From contig WMBV01000046.1 of NCBI GenBank assembly GCA_017745595.1, positions 1-35,164 of the forward strand: a stretch of 35,164 nucleotides of DNA. The letters are read 5' to 3'. Position 1 is the stretch's first letter. Each line of letters opens with the position of its first letter. The position numbers were made by a program, and so were the translations under genes. The stretch comes from Bordetella petrii (GTDB lineage: Bacteria > Pseudomonadota > Gammaproteobacteria > Burkholderiales > Burkholderiaceae_B). The notes beneath the pieces are model-generated. The model saw only the letters and a list, made by a program, of their open reading frames with translations, made no database searches and was not told the DNA's origin. Positions 7,811-15,914 of this stretch are shown here, piece by piece.

Positions 7811-8506
7811 TCACGTATCCGCTGCGGGCTTTCTAAGAGGCGGCTTCAGGCTGTCGGCCCATTCGCGCGCCAGGTCGCGGCGCGCGCCCCGGTTGGCCAC
7901 CGCCGTGACCAGCATGGCAATGCACGCGCCGGTCGCCGCCAGCGCCATGTCTTTTTGCGCGTCCCAGATATCGCCCTGCATGCCCAGGTAGGCGGCGCCC
8001 AGCTCGCCGCCGAACACGGTCGCGGCGCCCCATTCGATCAGTTCATACAGGGCCGAGGTGGACAGGGCCACGTCCAGCGGCAACAGATAGCCCCAGAAGC
8101 CGCGCACTTCGACCACGCGCAGAAAGATTTCGCGGATGGGATAGGCAAACAGCAGGCCGTACGAAAAATGCACCAGCCGGTCGAACTGGTTGCGCTTCCA
8201 GCCCAGCGCCTGGTTCAGGCTGTGGCCGGTAAGCGCCCGCCACCAGTCGTCGTACGGCACGTTCGAATAGGTGTAGTGCGAACCCACCGCGTGCAGGCAC
8301 ATGAACAGGAATATCAGCGTGTACGACACGCGCGAAAACACGAACCAGCGCCGCGTTACCACTAGCGCGGCGCCGAACAGCAGCACCAGCGCGTTTTCCA
8401 GCAGCCAGTCGGAGCGGTCGTAGGGCCGGATGGCCAGCGCCAGCCACAGCACCGCGTACAACGCGGCCAGCAGGCCCAGATAGGCATGGCGTGCGGGAGC
8501 TCGCAT
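7811..8506 (-). CDS. DUF2238 (YjdF-like) integral membrane protein
   Basis: A 231-residue inner-membrane protein with about six hydrophobic segments. It carries the DUF2238 hallmarks: a polar stretch HYTYSNVPYDDWW after the third helix, then NQFDRLVHFSYGLLFAYPIRE, and later SALYELIEWGAA and GMQGDIWDAQKDM. The His, Asp and Glu residues in these loops are conserved in the family, but no function is established. It starts 6 bases after the arfB stop, so both are probably one transcript. The C-terminal tail is Arg/Lys/Pro-rich and cytoplasmic-like. Confidence 0.86.
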   Translation of the reverse strand: MRAPARHAYLGLLAALYAVLWLALAIRPYDRSDWLLENALVLLFGAALVVTRRWFVFSRVSYTLIFLFMCLHAVGSHYTYSNVPYDDWWRALTGHSLNQALGWKRNQFDRLVHFSYGLLFAYPIREIFLRVVEVRGFWGYLLPLDVALSTSALYELIEWGAATVFGGELGAAYLGMQGDIWDAQKDMALAATGACIAMLVTAVANRGARRDLAREWADSLKPPLRKPAADT

Positions 8507-8512
8507 AGTGTG

Positions 8513-8935
8513 TCAGTCGTCGGTGATTTTGCCGCGCAGGCGCTTGACCTCGCCATGCAGCACCTTGCGCTGCACCCGGCGGCGCTGCGAAGCGCGCGTG
8601 GGGCGCGTGGCCCGGCGCGGCTTGACCGGCCGCGCCACCGCGCGCACCATTTCGGCCAGCCGCTCGAGGGCCTCGCCGCGGTTCTTGTCCTGGCTGCGGA
8701 AGGCCTGGGCCTTGATCACGATGACGCCGTCTTTCGACACCCGGCGGTCGGGCAGCGCGCACAGCGCCTCTTTAATGTGCGCGGGCAGGCCGGATGCGCG
8801 CACATCGAAGCGCAGGTGGACGGCGCTGGATACCTTGTTGACATTCTGGCCGCCCGCCCCCTGGGCGCGGATCATGCCGAAGTCGATATCGCGCTCGTCC
8901 AGGTACAGATCATCTTGGACGTAATACAGAGACAT
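8513..8935 (-). CDS. arfB: Alternative ribosome-rescue factor ArfB (YaeJ), peptidyl-tRNA hydrolase
   Basis: A 140-residue class-I-release-factor-like hydrolase. The GGQ catalytic motif appears in RAQGAGGQNVNKVSSAVHLR near residues 20-40. A long basic C-terminal tail (RPVKPRRATRPTRASQRRR) is the part that enters the empty mRNA channel of stalled ribosomes in ArfB. The enzyme releases peptides from non-stop ribosomes when trans-translation fails. The start at 8935 gives MSLYYVQDDLYLDERDIDF, the usual N-terminus; an in-frame ATG at 9007 would add 24 atypical residues. It is the first gene of a two-gene unit with the DUF2238 gene. Confidence 0.94.
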   Translation of the reverse strand: MSLYYVQDDLYLDERDIDFGMIRAQGAGGQNVNKVSSAVHLRFDVRASGLPAHIKEALCALPDRRVSKDGVIVIKAQAFRSQDKNRGEALERLAEMVRAVARPVKPRRATRPTRASQRRRVQRKVLHGEVKRLRGKITDD

Positions 8936-9033
8936 AGGCCGCCAGTCTACGCCAGCCGGCCCGCCGCCGCGACTGGCGCCATGCCGGTAAAATGACGGTT
9001 TGGACAAGGCCGGCCCCGCGCCGCCGCCATTGC

Positions 9034-9666
9034 ATGACTTATTCCACCAAAGAAATCTTCAAGACGCTGCAGGGCGAAGGCGCCCAGGCCGGCCGCGCGG
9101 CCGTCTTCTGCCGCTTCGCCGGCTGCAACCTGTGGTCGGGCCGCGAAGCCGACCGCGCCGCGGCGGCCTGCACGTTCTGCGATACCGACTTCGTCGGCAC
9201 CGACGGCCTGGGCGGCGGCAAGTTTGCCAGCGCCGCCCTGCTGGCCGATGCCATCGCGGCCGCATGGGGGCCCGGCACGTCCGGCCGCTACGTGGTGTTC
9301 ACCGGCGGCGAACCGCTGCTGCAGCTCGACGCGGCGCTGCTGCGGGCGGTGCACGGCCACGGCTTTACGGTGGCCATCGAAACCAACGGCACGCTGCCCG
9401 CGCCGGACGGCATCGACTGGATCTGCGTCAGCCCCAAGGGCAGCGCCCCCGTGGTCATCGAGCGCGGCCACGAACTCAAGCTGGTCTACCCGCAGGCCCA
9501 GGCCCGGCCCGAAGCCTATGCCCACCTCGATTTCCAGCATTTCTTCCTGCAACCCATGGACGGCCCGCGGCGCGCCGCCCATACCGAACAGGCCGTGCAG
9601 TATTGCCTGCGGCATCCGCAATGGCGGCTGAGCCTGCAAACCCATAAGTACATAGGCATTCCATGA
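9034..9666 (+). CDS. queE: 7-carboxy-7-deazaguanine synthase QueE (radical SAM)
   Basis: A 210-residue radical SAM enzyme that converts 6-carboxy-tetrahydropterin to 7-carboxy-7-deazaguanine in queuosine synthesis. The cluster ligands follow the CX14CX2C pattern seen in QueE of some proteobacteria: the Cys of AGCNLW, then ACTFCDTDF. Further motifs are TLQGEGAQAG near the start, VVFTGGEPLLQ (SAM binding) and AIETNGTLPAP. The ATG at 9034 gives MTYSTKEIFKTLQGEG, the normal start; an upstream ATG at 8992 would add 14 unusual residues. queD follows 25 bases later. No queC or queF is in the window. Confidence 0.96.
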   Translation: MTYSTKEIFKTLQGEGAQAGRAAVFCRFAGCNLWSGREADRAAAACTFCDTDFVGTDGLGGGKFASAALLADAIAAAWGPGTSGRYVVFTGGEPLLQLDAALLRAVHGHGFTVAIETNGTLPAPDGIDWICVSPKGSAPVVIERGHELKLVYPQAQARPEAYAHLDFQHFFLQPMDGPRRAAHTEQAVQYCLRHPQWRLSLQTHKYIGIP

Positions 9667-9691
9667 TGTTCTCCGCCAGGCGCAGCCCCCG

Positions 9692-10135
9692 ATGATCTCG
9701 GTTACCCGCAAGCTGGAATTCGACGCCGGCCATCGCATTCCCGACCACCGCAGCCAGTGCCGCAACCTGCACGGCCATCGCTACGTGCTTGAAATCACGC
9801 TGTCCGGCGACGTGAACGACGCACCGGGCGCGTCCGACAACGGCATGCTGATGGATTTTTCCGACATCAAGACCCTCGCCAAGCGCCATATCGTCGACCC
9901 CTGGGACCACGCCTTCCTGGTGTATCGCGGCGACACCGCCGTACGCGGCTTTCTCGATACGCTGCCGGGCCACAAGACCGTGGTGCTCGACTGCATCCCC
10001 ACGGCCGAAAACCTGGCGCGCGTCATTTTCCAGACCCTGGCCCCGCACTACCAGGGGCAATACGGCGCGCAATTGCGCCTGGCGCGCGTGCGGCTGTACG
10101 AAACCCCCAACTGCTGGGCCGACTGCGACGGCTGA
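9692..10135 (+). CDS. queD: 6-carboxy-5,6,7,8-tetrahydropterin synthase QueD
   Basis: A 147-residue QueD/PTPS-family enzyme that turns 7,8-dihydroneopterin triphosphate into the substrate of QueE. The zinc ligands are visible: His14 in FDAGHRI and the HGH pair in CRNLHGHRY (His28, His30), with the catalytic Cys23 just before. The acidic/His segment VDPWDHAFL and the pterin-anchoring Glu in the C-terminal RVRLYETPNCWADC also fit. Adjacent to queE and on the same strand, so the two steps are probably made from one message. Confidence 0.96.
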   Translation: MISVTRKLEFDAGHRIPDHRSQCRNLHGHRYVLEITLSGDVNDAPGASDNGMLMDFSDIKTLAKRHIVDPWDHAFLVYRGDTAVRGFLDTLPGHKTVVLDCIPTAENLARVIFQTLAPHYQGQYGAQLRLARVRLYETPNCWADCDG

Positions 10136-10166
10136 GGCCGGTAGAAAGGCGAAAGGAAAGGCGGCA

Positions 10167-10201
10167 GGTGTCCGACTCCCGCGCAGCGGGTGTCGGACAC
10201 C
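10167..10201 (+). repeat. Palindromic intergenic element, copy 1 (forward)
   Basis: A 35-bp element with arms GGTGTCCGAC and GTCGGACACC and an inner stem CCCGC/GCGGG around loop GCA. A single T:T mismatch between outer and inner stems gives it direction. Together with copy 2 it forms an inverted pair in the convergent gap after queD. No named family is known to me. Confidence 0.9.
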
Positions 10202-10230
10202 GTTCTATTGAGACGGCGCAGTCAACCGTC

Positions 10231-10265
10231 GGTGTCCGACACCCGCTGCGCGGGAGTCGGACACC
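10231..10265 (-). repeat. Palindromic intergenic element, copy 2 (reverse)
   Basis: The exact reverse complement of copy 1 (35 of 35 bases), separated from it by 29 bases (10202-10230). The pair can fold as two separate hairpins or as one 35-bp stem with a 29-base loop. It sits between the ends of queD and the TRAP binding-protein gene, so it may also stop transcription from both sides. Confidence 0.9.
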
Positions 10266-10291
10266 TGGGTCAACCTGGGGCACCCGGCTAT

Positions 10292-11377
<1,086 letters not shown>

Positions 11378-11388
11378 GGCACGGCTCC

Positions 11389-12177
11389 TTAATGGATGCA
11401 ATCGGGCGCCTCGCGCAACACGCGCCGGGCGAAATAAGCGAACGTCAGCCCCAGGATCTGGGGCTTGACCAGGAAGTCGTGCGATTCGCGCGCCAGTTCG
11501 GCGGGCACCGGCTTGACCGGTCCGATGGCGCGGGCACGCAGTTGCAGGGCCGCCACCTGCTCCAGCCAGATCGCCATGACCGTGGCCTCTTCTATCGACT
11601 TGCCGGCGGTCAGCATGCCGTGGTTGGCCAGCAGGATCGCGCGCTTGTCCCCCAGCGCCGTCGAAATGATTTCGCCCTCGTCGTCGCCGATCGGCAGGCC
11701 CGGCCATTCGGGCAGATAGGCGCAGTCGTCGAAAAACGGCGTGGCATCCATGTGCGCCACCACCAGCGGCTCGCCCACCATCGACAGCGCCGACACGGCC
11801 GGCGGATGCGTGTGCACGATGCACTGCACCTCGGGCCGATGCCGGTACACCCAGGCATGGAAGCGGTTGGCCGGATTGGGCAGCGACCGGCCGTCCAGCG
11901 GCCGGATGTCTTCGTCGATCAGGATCAGCTCGCTGGCGCGCGCCTCGTCGGCGCCCATGCCGAACGGCAGGGTCCAGATGGTGCCCGGCTCATCCCCGCG
12001 CGCGGTGATCTGGCCGGCCAGGCCGCCATGCCAATGGCCTTGCTCGGCCAGCATGCGGCAGGCCAGCGCCATCTTCTGGGCCGACGTCCAGGCCGCCTGC
12101 GGGACGGCGCGTTCTTCGATTTCTCGATCGACGCGGCGGCGCAGCGCGTCCTTGTCTTGGGAAGCGTAATCCGACAT
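11389..12177 (-). CDS. Class II aldolase/adducin-family protein
   Basis: A 262-residue cytoplasmic protein of the class II aldolase/adducin fold. The metal-binding histidines are visible in VHTHPPAVSAL and LLANHGMLTAG, so it is probably an active Zn-type lyase, epimerase or decarboxylase rather than a structural adducin. Other family marks are LAEQGHWHGGLAGQITAR and WTLPFGMGADEA. The ATG at 12177 has AGGA 8 bases upstream; in-frame ATGs at 12186 and 12261 are possible but worse placed. It heads an operon with the TRAP binding protein, which suggests it acts on the imported carboxylate. The substrate is not deducible. Confidence 0.9.
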   Translation of the reverse strand: MSDYASQDKDALRRRVDREIEERAVPQAAWTSAQKMALACRMLAEQGHWHGGLAGQITARGDEPGTIWTLPFGMGADEARASELILIDEDIRPLDGRSLPNPANRFHAWVYRHRPEVQCIVHTHPPAVSALSMVGEPLVVAHMDATPFFDDCAYLPEWPGLPIGDDEGEIISTALGDKRAILLANHGMLTAGKSIEEATVMAIWLEQVAALQLRARAIGPVKPVPAELARESHDFLVKPQILGLTFAYFARRVLREAPDCIH

Positions 12178-12207
12178 CTCGTTCATCCTGGTAATAGCTG
12201 ATAAATG

Positions 12208-12261
12208 TTGTCTTATAGGCAACTTGTTGTCCAAAATACAAATTATTGCCCAAGCTATCAA
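12208..12261. promoter_or_regulatory. Divergent promoter region with three 19-bp-spaced operator-like repeats
   Basis: The motif TTGTC/TTGCC starts at 12208, 12227 and 12246, an exact 19-base period. The first two are the left halves of imperfect palindromes, TTGT-N7-GCAA (12208-12222) and TTGT-N7-ACAA (12227-12241); the third is TTG-N10-CAA (12246-12261). On the minus strand, a -35 TTGTAT (12241-12236) and -10 TATAAG (12217-12212), 18 bases apart, lie inside the array and would serve the aldolase operon. The array is a good candidate binding site for the XRE-cupin regulator. Confidence 0.6.
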
Positions 12262-12312
12262 TGCAGGGAAACCCGCAGCCCGCCGCCACGGCCGCTGCCC
12301 AAAAGTGGCATC

Positions 12313-12948
12313 ATGCAGCCTTCGCCCGCCTCGATCGCCACTTCTCCCATGCCGCCGAAACGCCCGCCGCCGCCCGCCGCCGTCGCCCCCGATGCCCAGC
12401 AGGTGGGCCTGCGGATACGCGTCATCCGGCGGCGGCTCAAGCTGACGCTGGCCCAGTTATCGGACCGTACGGGCCTGGACAAGGGCTTTCTGTCGCGGCT
12501 CGAGCGCGGCGAGAAATTCGCCTCGGTGGGTTCGCTGCATACCGTGGCCATGGCCCTGGGCACCTCGCTGTCGGCGCTGCTGGGCGAAACCGATCCCAAA
12601 GACGAGATCCACGTCGTGCGGGCCGACGAACGGCACCGGCTGGCCTCGTCGGCCACCGACCCCGGCGAACACGCCTACGAGGCGATCACCATGGGCGCCC
12701 CCAACAGCGGCCTGTCGGTCATGGTGGTGCAAGTAGGTACCCATGGCGAACACACGGTGGCCCACCACGGCGGCGACGAACTGATCTTCGTGCTGGAAGG
12801 CCGTGTGCGCGTGCATTTCGGCGAACACACCGTCTTGCTCGAACGCGACGACAGCGTGCGCTTTCCGGGCTACCTGCCCCATAGCCTGCGCGCCGAAGGC
12901 CGCAAGATCGCCCGCGCCCTGGTCATCATCGCCAGCGACCGGAACTGA
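12313..12948 (+). CDS. XRE-family regulator with C-terminal cupin sensor domain
   Basis: A 211-residue DNA-binding protein. A Pro-rich leader precedes an XRE helix-turn-helix (about residues 30-88: GLRIRVIRRRLKLTLAQLSD, then GLDKGFLSRLERGEKFASVG). The C-terminal cupin (about 135-205) reads GEHTVAHHGGDELIFVLEGR, then FGEHTVLLERDDSVRF and YLPHSLRA, with His/Glu residues in the usual metal-site places. This architecture controls catabolic or stress genes in response to small ligands. It is divergent from the aldolase/TRAP operon and probably regulates it. The start is uncertain: ATG 12313 and ATG 12349 are both possible, neither with a strong ribosome site. Confidence 0.9.
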   Translation: MQPSPASIATSPMPPKRPPPPAAVAPDAQQVGLRIRVIRRRLKLTLAQLSDRTGLDKGFLSRLERGEKFASVGSLHTVAMALGTSLSALLGETDPKDEIHVVRADERHRLASSATDPGEHAYEAITMGAPNSGLSVMVVQVGTHGEHTVAHHGGDELIFVLEGRVRVHFGEHTVLLERDDSVRFPGYLPHSLRAEGRKIARALVIIASDRN

Positions 12949-12965
12949 GGCCAGATCAGCGGCCA

Positions 12966-12975
12966 GGTGTCTGAC
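12966..12975 (+). repeat. Half copy of the palindromic element
   Basis: A lone left arm GGTGTCTGAC inside a 16-base direct repeat: bases 12961-12976 (GGCCAGGTGTCTGACT) recur at 12980-12995, a 19-base shift. It looks like a partial duplication of the leading edge of copy 3. Confidence 0.8.
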
Positions 12976-12984
12976 TGGTGGCCA

Positions 12985-13016
12985 GGTGTCTGACTCCCGC
13001 AAGGGTGTCAGACACC
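12985..13016 (+). repeat. Palindromic intergenic element, copy 3 (forward)
   Basis: A 32-bp element with arms GGTGTCTGAC/GTCAGACACC and core TCCCGCAAGGGT. It is identical to copy 5 at 19104. Compared with copy 1, both arms carry the paired C-to-T and G-to-A change, so base pairing is kept. First member of an inverted pair with copy 4. Confidence 0.9.
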
Positions 13017-13044
13017 GACAGTGGCCAGATCGGTGGAATGCATC

Positions 13045-13075
13045 GGTGTCTGACACCCTGCGGGAGTCAGACACC
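13045..13075 (-). repeat. Palindromic intergenic element, copy 4 (reverse)
   Basis: A 31-bp element with arms GGTGTCTGAC/GTCAGACACC and core ACCCTGCGGGA, in reverse orientation to copy 3 and separated from it by 28 bases. It is the exact reverse complement of copy 8 at 30004. The pair lies between the XRE-cupin gene and the marR-led operon. Confidence 0.9.
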
Positions 13076-13149
13076 TGCCGCCTACACCTGCCGCCCGACA
13101 ATCTTCCGCCCCCTCGCTATCCCCATTTACAACTCAATATTGATAGGAT

Positions 13150-13162
13150 GCTAATAAATAGC
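13150..13162. promoter_or_regulatory. Probable MarR operator/promoter
   Basis: GCTA (13150-13153) and TAGC (13159-13162) form a perfect palindrome with 5 A/T bases between. It is nested in a wider TTGAT (13140-13144) ... ATCAA (13168-13172) inverted pair, in a strikingly A/T-rich stretch that ends 5 bases before the marR start at 13177. The size and place fit autorepression by the adjacent MarR protein. Confidence 0.5.
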
Positions 13163-13176
13163 TTACAATCAAATTC

Positions 13177-13653
13177 ATGAACGCTCCTTCCGATTCCCGC
13201 ATCATGGCCGCCACGGCCAGCCTGATGGTGCTGTCGCGCGCTTACCGCTGCGCCGCCGATGCCGCCCTGTCCGAATACGGGCTTTCCCAGGCCACGGCCT
13301 GGCCGGTGATCATCGCCGGCCGGCTGGGCGACGGCGTGCGCCAGGGCGCGCTGGCCGAAGCGCTGGGCGTCGAAGGCCCTTCCCTGGTGCGTGTGATCGA
13401 TCACCTGGTGTCGGCCGGCCTGATGGAACGCCGCGAAGACCCGCACGACCGCCGCGCCCGCACCCTGCACCTGACGCCCGATGGCCAGGCGCTGCGCGAA
13501 CGCGTCGAGGCGGTGCTGGTCACGCTGCGCCGGCAACTGTTCAAAGACGTCAGCGATACCGACCTGGAAGCCTGCCTGCGGGTCTTCGACACGCTCAAGA
13601 CCACCCTGGGGCGGCAATCGGCCTCGGCCACTGAAGAAGACCGCCGGCCATGA
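13177..13653 (+). CDS. MarR-family transcriptional regulator of the efflux operon
   Basis: A 158-residue winged-helix regulator. The recognition region reads GALAEALGVEGPSLVRVIDHLVSAGLMERRED (about residues 55-90). The wing is DPHDRRARTLHLTPDGQALRE, typical of MarR proteins with the conserved Asp-Arg-Arg. The first 45 residues are the dimerisation helix region. The stop overlaps the FUSC gene start as ATGA, so it is the first gene of the efflux operon and its likely repressor. MarR proteins in this setting usually respond to phenolic or aromatic acids; the actual ligand is not shown. Confidence 0.93.
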   Translation: MNAPSDSRIMAATASLMVLSRAYRCAADAALSEYGLSQATAWPVIIAGRLGDGVRQGALAEALGVEGPSLVRVIDHLVSAGLMERREDPHDRRARTLHLTPDGQALRERVEAVLVTLRRQLFKDVSDTDLEACLRVFDTLKTTLGRQSASATEEDRRP

Positions 13654-15704
13654 GACTGCCCAACAGCGACGAGCTGATCTTCTCGGCCAAATGCTACGTG
13701 GGCGCCATTGCGGCGCTTTATCTTTCGTACACCATCGGCCTGCCGCGCCCGTTCTGGGCCATGACCACCGCTTACGTGGTGTCGCAGCCCTGGGCGGGCG
13801 CGGTGCGCTCCAAGGCCGCGTTCCGGCTGGGCGGCACGTTCTTCGGCAGCGCCGTGGTGGTATACCTGGTGCCGCGCCTGTCCAATGCGCCCGTGCTGAT
13901 GATCCTGGCCATGGTGGCGTGGGTGGGCCTGTGCCTGTATATCGCCGTGCTCGACCGCACGCCGCGCTCGTACCTGTTCATGCTGGCGGGCTATACCGCC
14001 GCCATGATCGGCTTTCCCAGCGTCACCGATCCCACTGTCGTGTTCGACACGGCGCTGGCGCGGGTCGAAGAAATCAGCCTGGGCATCGTGTGCGCCACGC
14101 TGGCGCACAGCCTGGTGCTGCCGCGCGGCATCGCCAGGCCGCTGATGGCCCGGCTGGACGCCACCGTGCGCGATGCGCGCAACTGGATCCGCGAAACGCT
14201 GACGCAACGCGGCGACGCGCAGCGCGGCAAAGAACGGCGCGTGCTGGCCGAAGACCTCACGCTGCTGCGCATGTTGTCGACCCACGTTCCGTTCGACACC
14301 GGCAACATCCGCTGGACCGCCGGCGCCGTGCGCGCCATGCAAGACCAGATCGCCGCCCTGACCCCGCTGGTGTCGGCCGTGGACGACCGCCTGCGCGCGC
14401 TGCAAGACGGCGGGCGCGAGCTTCCGACGCCGGTGGTCGAAATACTGAACGACATTGCCGCGTGGATCGATGCCGGGCCGCAGGCCGACCGCGCCCAGGC
14501 CGCTACATTGCGCGCCGCGCTGTCGCGGCTGGCGCCGGACATCGGCCCGGCCGCCGGCTGGACCGACGCCCTGCTGGCCAGCCTGCTGGCGCGGCTGCGC
14601 GAACTGGTCGAAGCCTACGACCGCTGCCTGGCGCTGCGGCACGACATCCGCATCGGGCTGGCCGGCGCGCCGCGCCATAACGCACGCTCGACCCGCCTGG
14701 GCGCGGGCTCGACCCTGCACCGCGACCACGGGCTGGCCCTGTTGTCGGCGCTGGCGGCGGCGCTGGCCATCTCGGCCTGCTGCGTCTTCTGGATCGGCAC
14801 GGCCTGGAGCAACGGCGCCACCGCGGCCATGATGGCCGCCATCTTCAGCTGCTTTTTCGCCTCGCAAGACAACCCCGTGCCCGGCATCATGCAGTTCCTG
14901 GCTTACACCATTTATTCGATTCCGCTGTCGGCCCTGTATCTGCTGGGCATCATGCCGGCCATCCATTCTTTCGAAATGCTGGCCTTGTCGATCCTGCCGG
15001 TCGCCCTGGTATTGGGCGCGCTGATTCCCCGCCCCGAATACACCGGCAGGGCCATGGCCCTGCTGTTCGGTTTTCTGGGCACGCTGGCCCTGCACGACAC
15101 CAACACCGCCGACCTGGTGTCGTTCGTCGACACCATGGTCGCGCAGATCATCGGAGTTGCCACGGCCGCGCTGGTCGCGGCGATCTTCCGCACCATCAGC
15201 GCCGAACAAAGCGCCCGCCGCATCCAGGCCGCCAACTGGAAAGAACTGGCGGCGCTGGCCGGCGCCGGCCGCGCGCCCTCGCGTTCGGCCTATGCGTTGC
15301 GCATGCTCGACCGCATCGGCCTGCTGCAGCCGCGCCTGGCGCTGGCCAAGCGTGCCGACGACCATCTGGCCGCCGATGCGCTGAAAGACCTGCGCGTGGG
15401 CAACGACATTGCCGAATTGCAGCGCGCGCGCCGGCTGCTGCCGGCCGCCGAGGCCGCCCTCCGGCCGGTGCTGGGCGGGCTGGCCGGCTTTTTCCGGCAA
15501 CGCCCGACCAGCGGCCGCGGCGGCGCCGATATGCCCGAGCTGCTGGCCGACATCGACCGCGCACTGGCGCGCGTCACGGCCTCGCCGGGCGCCCTGGCCG
15601 CGCGCGACCGCGCCGTGGTGGCGCTGGTGGGCATCCGCCGCGCCCTGTTCCCGCAGGCCCCCGACTACCGGGCCGACGTACTGCCGCAGGCCCATGCATC
15701 ATGA
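13650..15704 (+). CDS. FUSC/AaeB-family inner-membrane aromatic-acid efflux protein
   Basis: A 684-residue membrane protein of the fusaric acid resistance family (AaeB, YccS). Two hydrophobic blocks of about six helices each (about residues 12-165 and 365-525) flank and precede cytoplasmic helical domains. Family motifs include RPFWAMTTAYVVSQPWAGAVRSKAAFRLGGT near the N-terminus and the second-repeat equivalent WSNGATAAMMAAIFSCFFAS. It would be the pump of the AaeXAB-type system that exports hydroxylated aromatic carboxylates or related acids. The ATG at 13650 overlaps the marR stop, and the stop overlaps the DUF1656 gene start. The substrate is inferred by family only. Confidence 0.93.
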   Translation: MRLPNSDELIFSAKCYVGAIAALYLSYTIGLPRPFWAMTTAYVVSQPWAGAVRSKAAFRLGGTFFGSAVVVYLVPRLSNAPVLMILAMVAWVGLCLYIAVLDRTPRSYLFMLAGYTAAMIGFPSVTDPTVVFDTALARVEEISLGIVCATLAHSLVLPRGIARPLMARLDATVRDARNWIRETLTQRGDAQRGKERRVLAEDLTLLRMLSTHVPFDTGNIRWTAGAVRAMQDQIAALTPLVSAVDDRLRALQDGGRELPTPVVEILNDIAAWIDAGPQADRAQAATLRAALSRLAPDIGPAAGWTDALLASLLARLRELVEAYDRCLALRHDIRIGLAGAPRHNARSTRLGAGSTLHRDHGLALLSALAAALAISACCVFWIGTAWSNGATAAMMAAIFSCFFASQDNPVPGIMQFLAYTIYSIPLSALYLLGIMPAIHSFEMLALSILPVALVLGALIPRPEYTGRAMALLFGFLGTLALHDTNTADLVSFVDTMVAQIIGVATAALVAAIFRTISAEQSARRIQAANWKELAALAGAGRAPSRSAYALRMLDRIGLLQPRLALAKRADDHLAADALKDLRVGNDIAELQRARRLLPAAEAALRPVLGGLAGFFRQRPTSGRGGADMPELLADIDRALARVTASPGALAARDRAVVALVGIRRALFPQAPDYRADVLPQAHAS

Positions 15705-15910
15705 TCGGCGAATTCAATTTCTATGGCATTTATTTTCCCTGGCTGCTGGTGCTGGGGCTGGTCACGCTGGGCGTGGCCTGGGCCGCGCGGCGCCTGCTGG
15801 CGCGCGCGGGTTTCTATCGATTGGTATGGCATCCGGCCTTGTTCGATGCCGCGCTTTACGTCGTGCTGTTGTACGGCGTCTACCTGGTTTCACCTTACGT
15901 ACTGAAGTAG
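15701..15910 (+). CDS. DUF1656 (AaeX-like) small membrane protein
   Basis: A 69-residue protein with two membrane helices (about residues 10-30 and 46-66). It starts MIGEFNFYGIYFPWLL, the conserved DUF1656 beginning, and has the short basic loop ARRLLARAGFYRLVWHP. It overlaps the FUSC gene as ATGA and is followed 4 bases later by the adaptor gene, exactly the aaeX position in efflux operons. It is thought to support the FUSC pump, but its role is undefined. Confidence 0.92.
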   Translation: MIGEFNFYGIYFPWLLVLGLVTLGVAWAARRLLARAGFYRLVWHPALFDAALYVVLLYGVYLVSPYVLK

Positions 15911-15914
15911 CACC

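Noticed and set aside
12966-13075. CRISPR-like array (repeats with regular spacers)
   Set aside because: Repeats are inverted rather than direct, only two full units occur, and there are no cas genes.
13401-15695. 764-codon open frame on the minus strand opposite the FUSC gene
   Set aside because: Gly/Gln/Arg/His-rich composition typical of antisense frames in GC-rich DNA; the plus strand has clear family motifs and overlapping starts.
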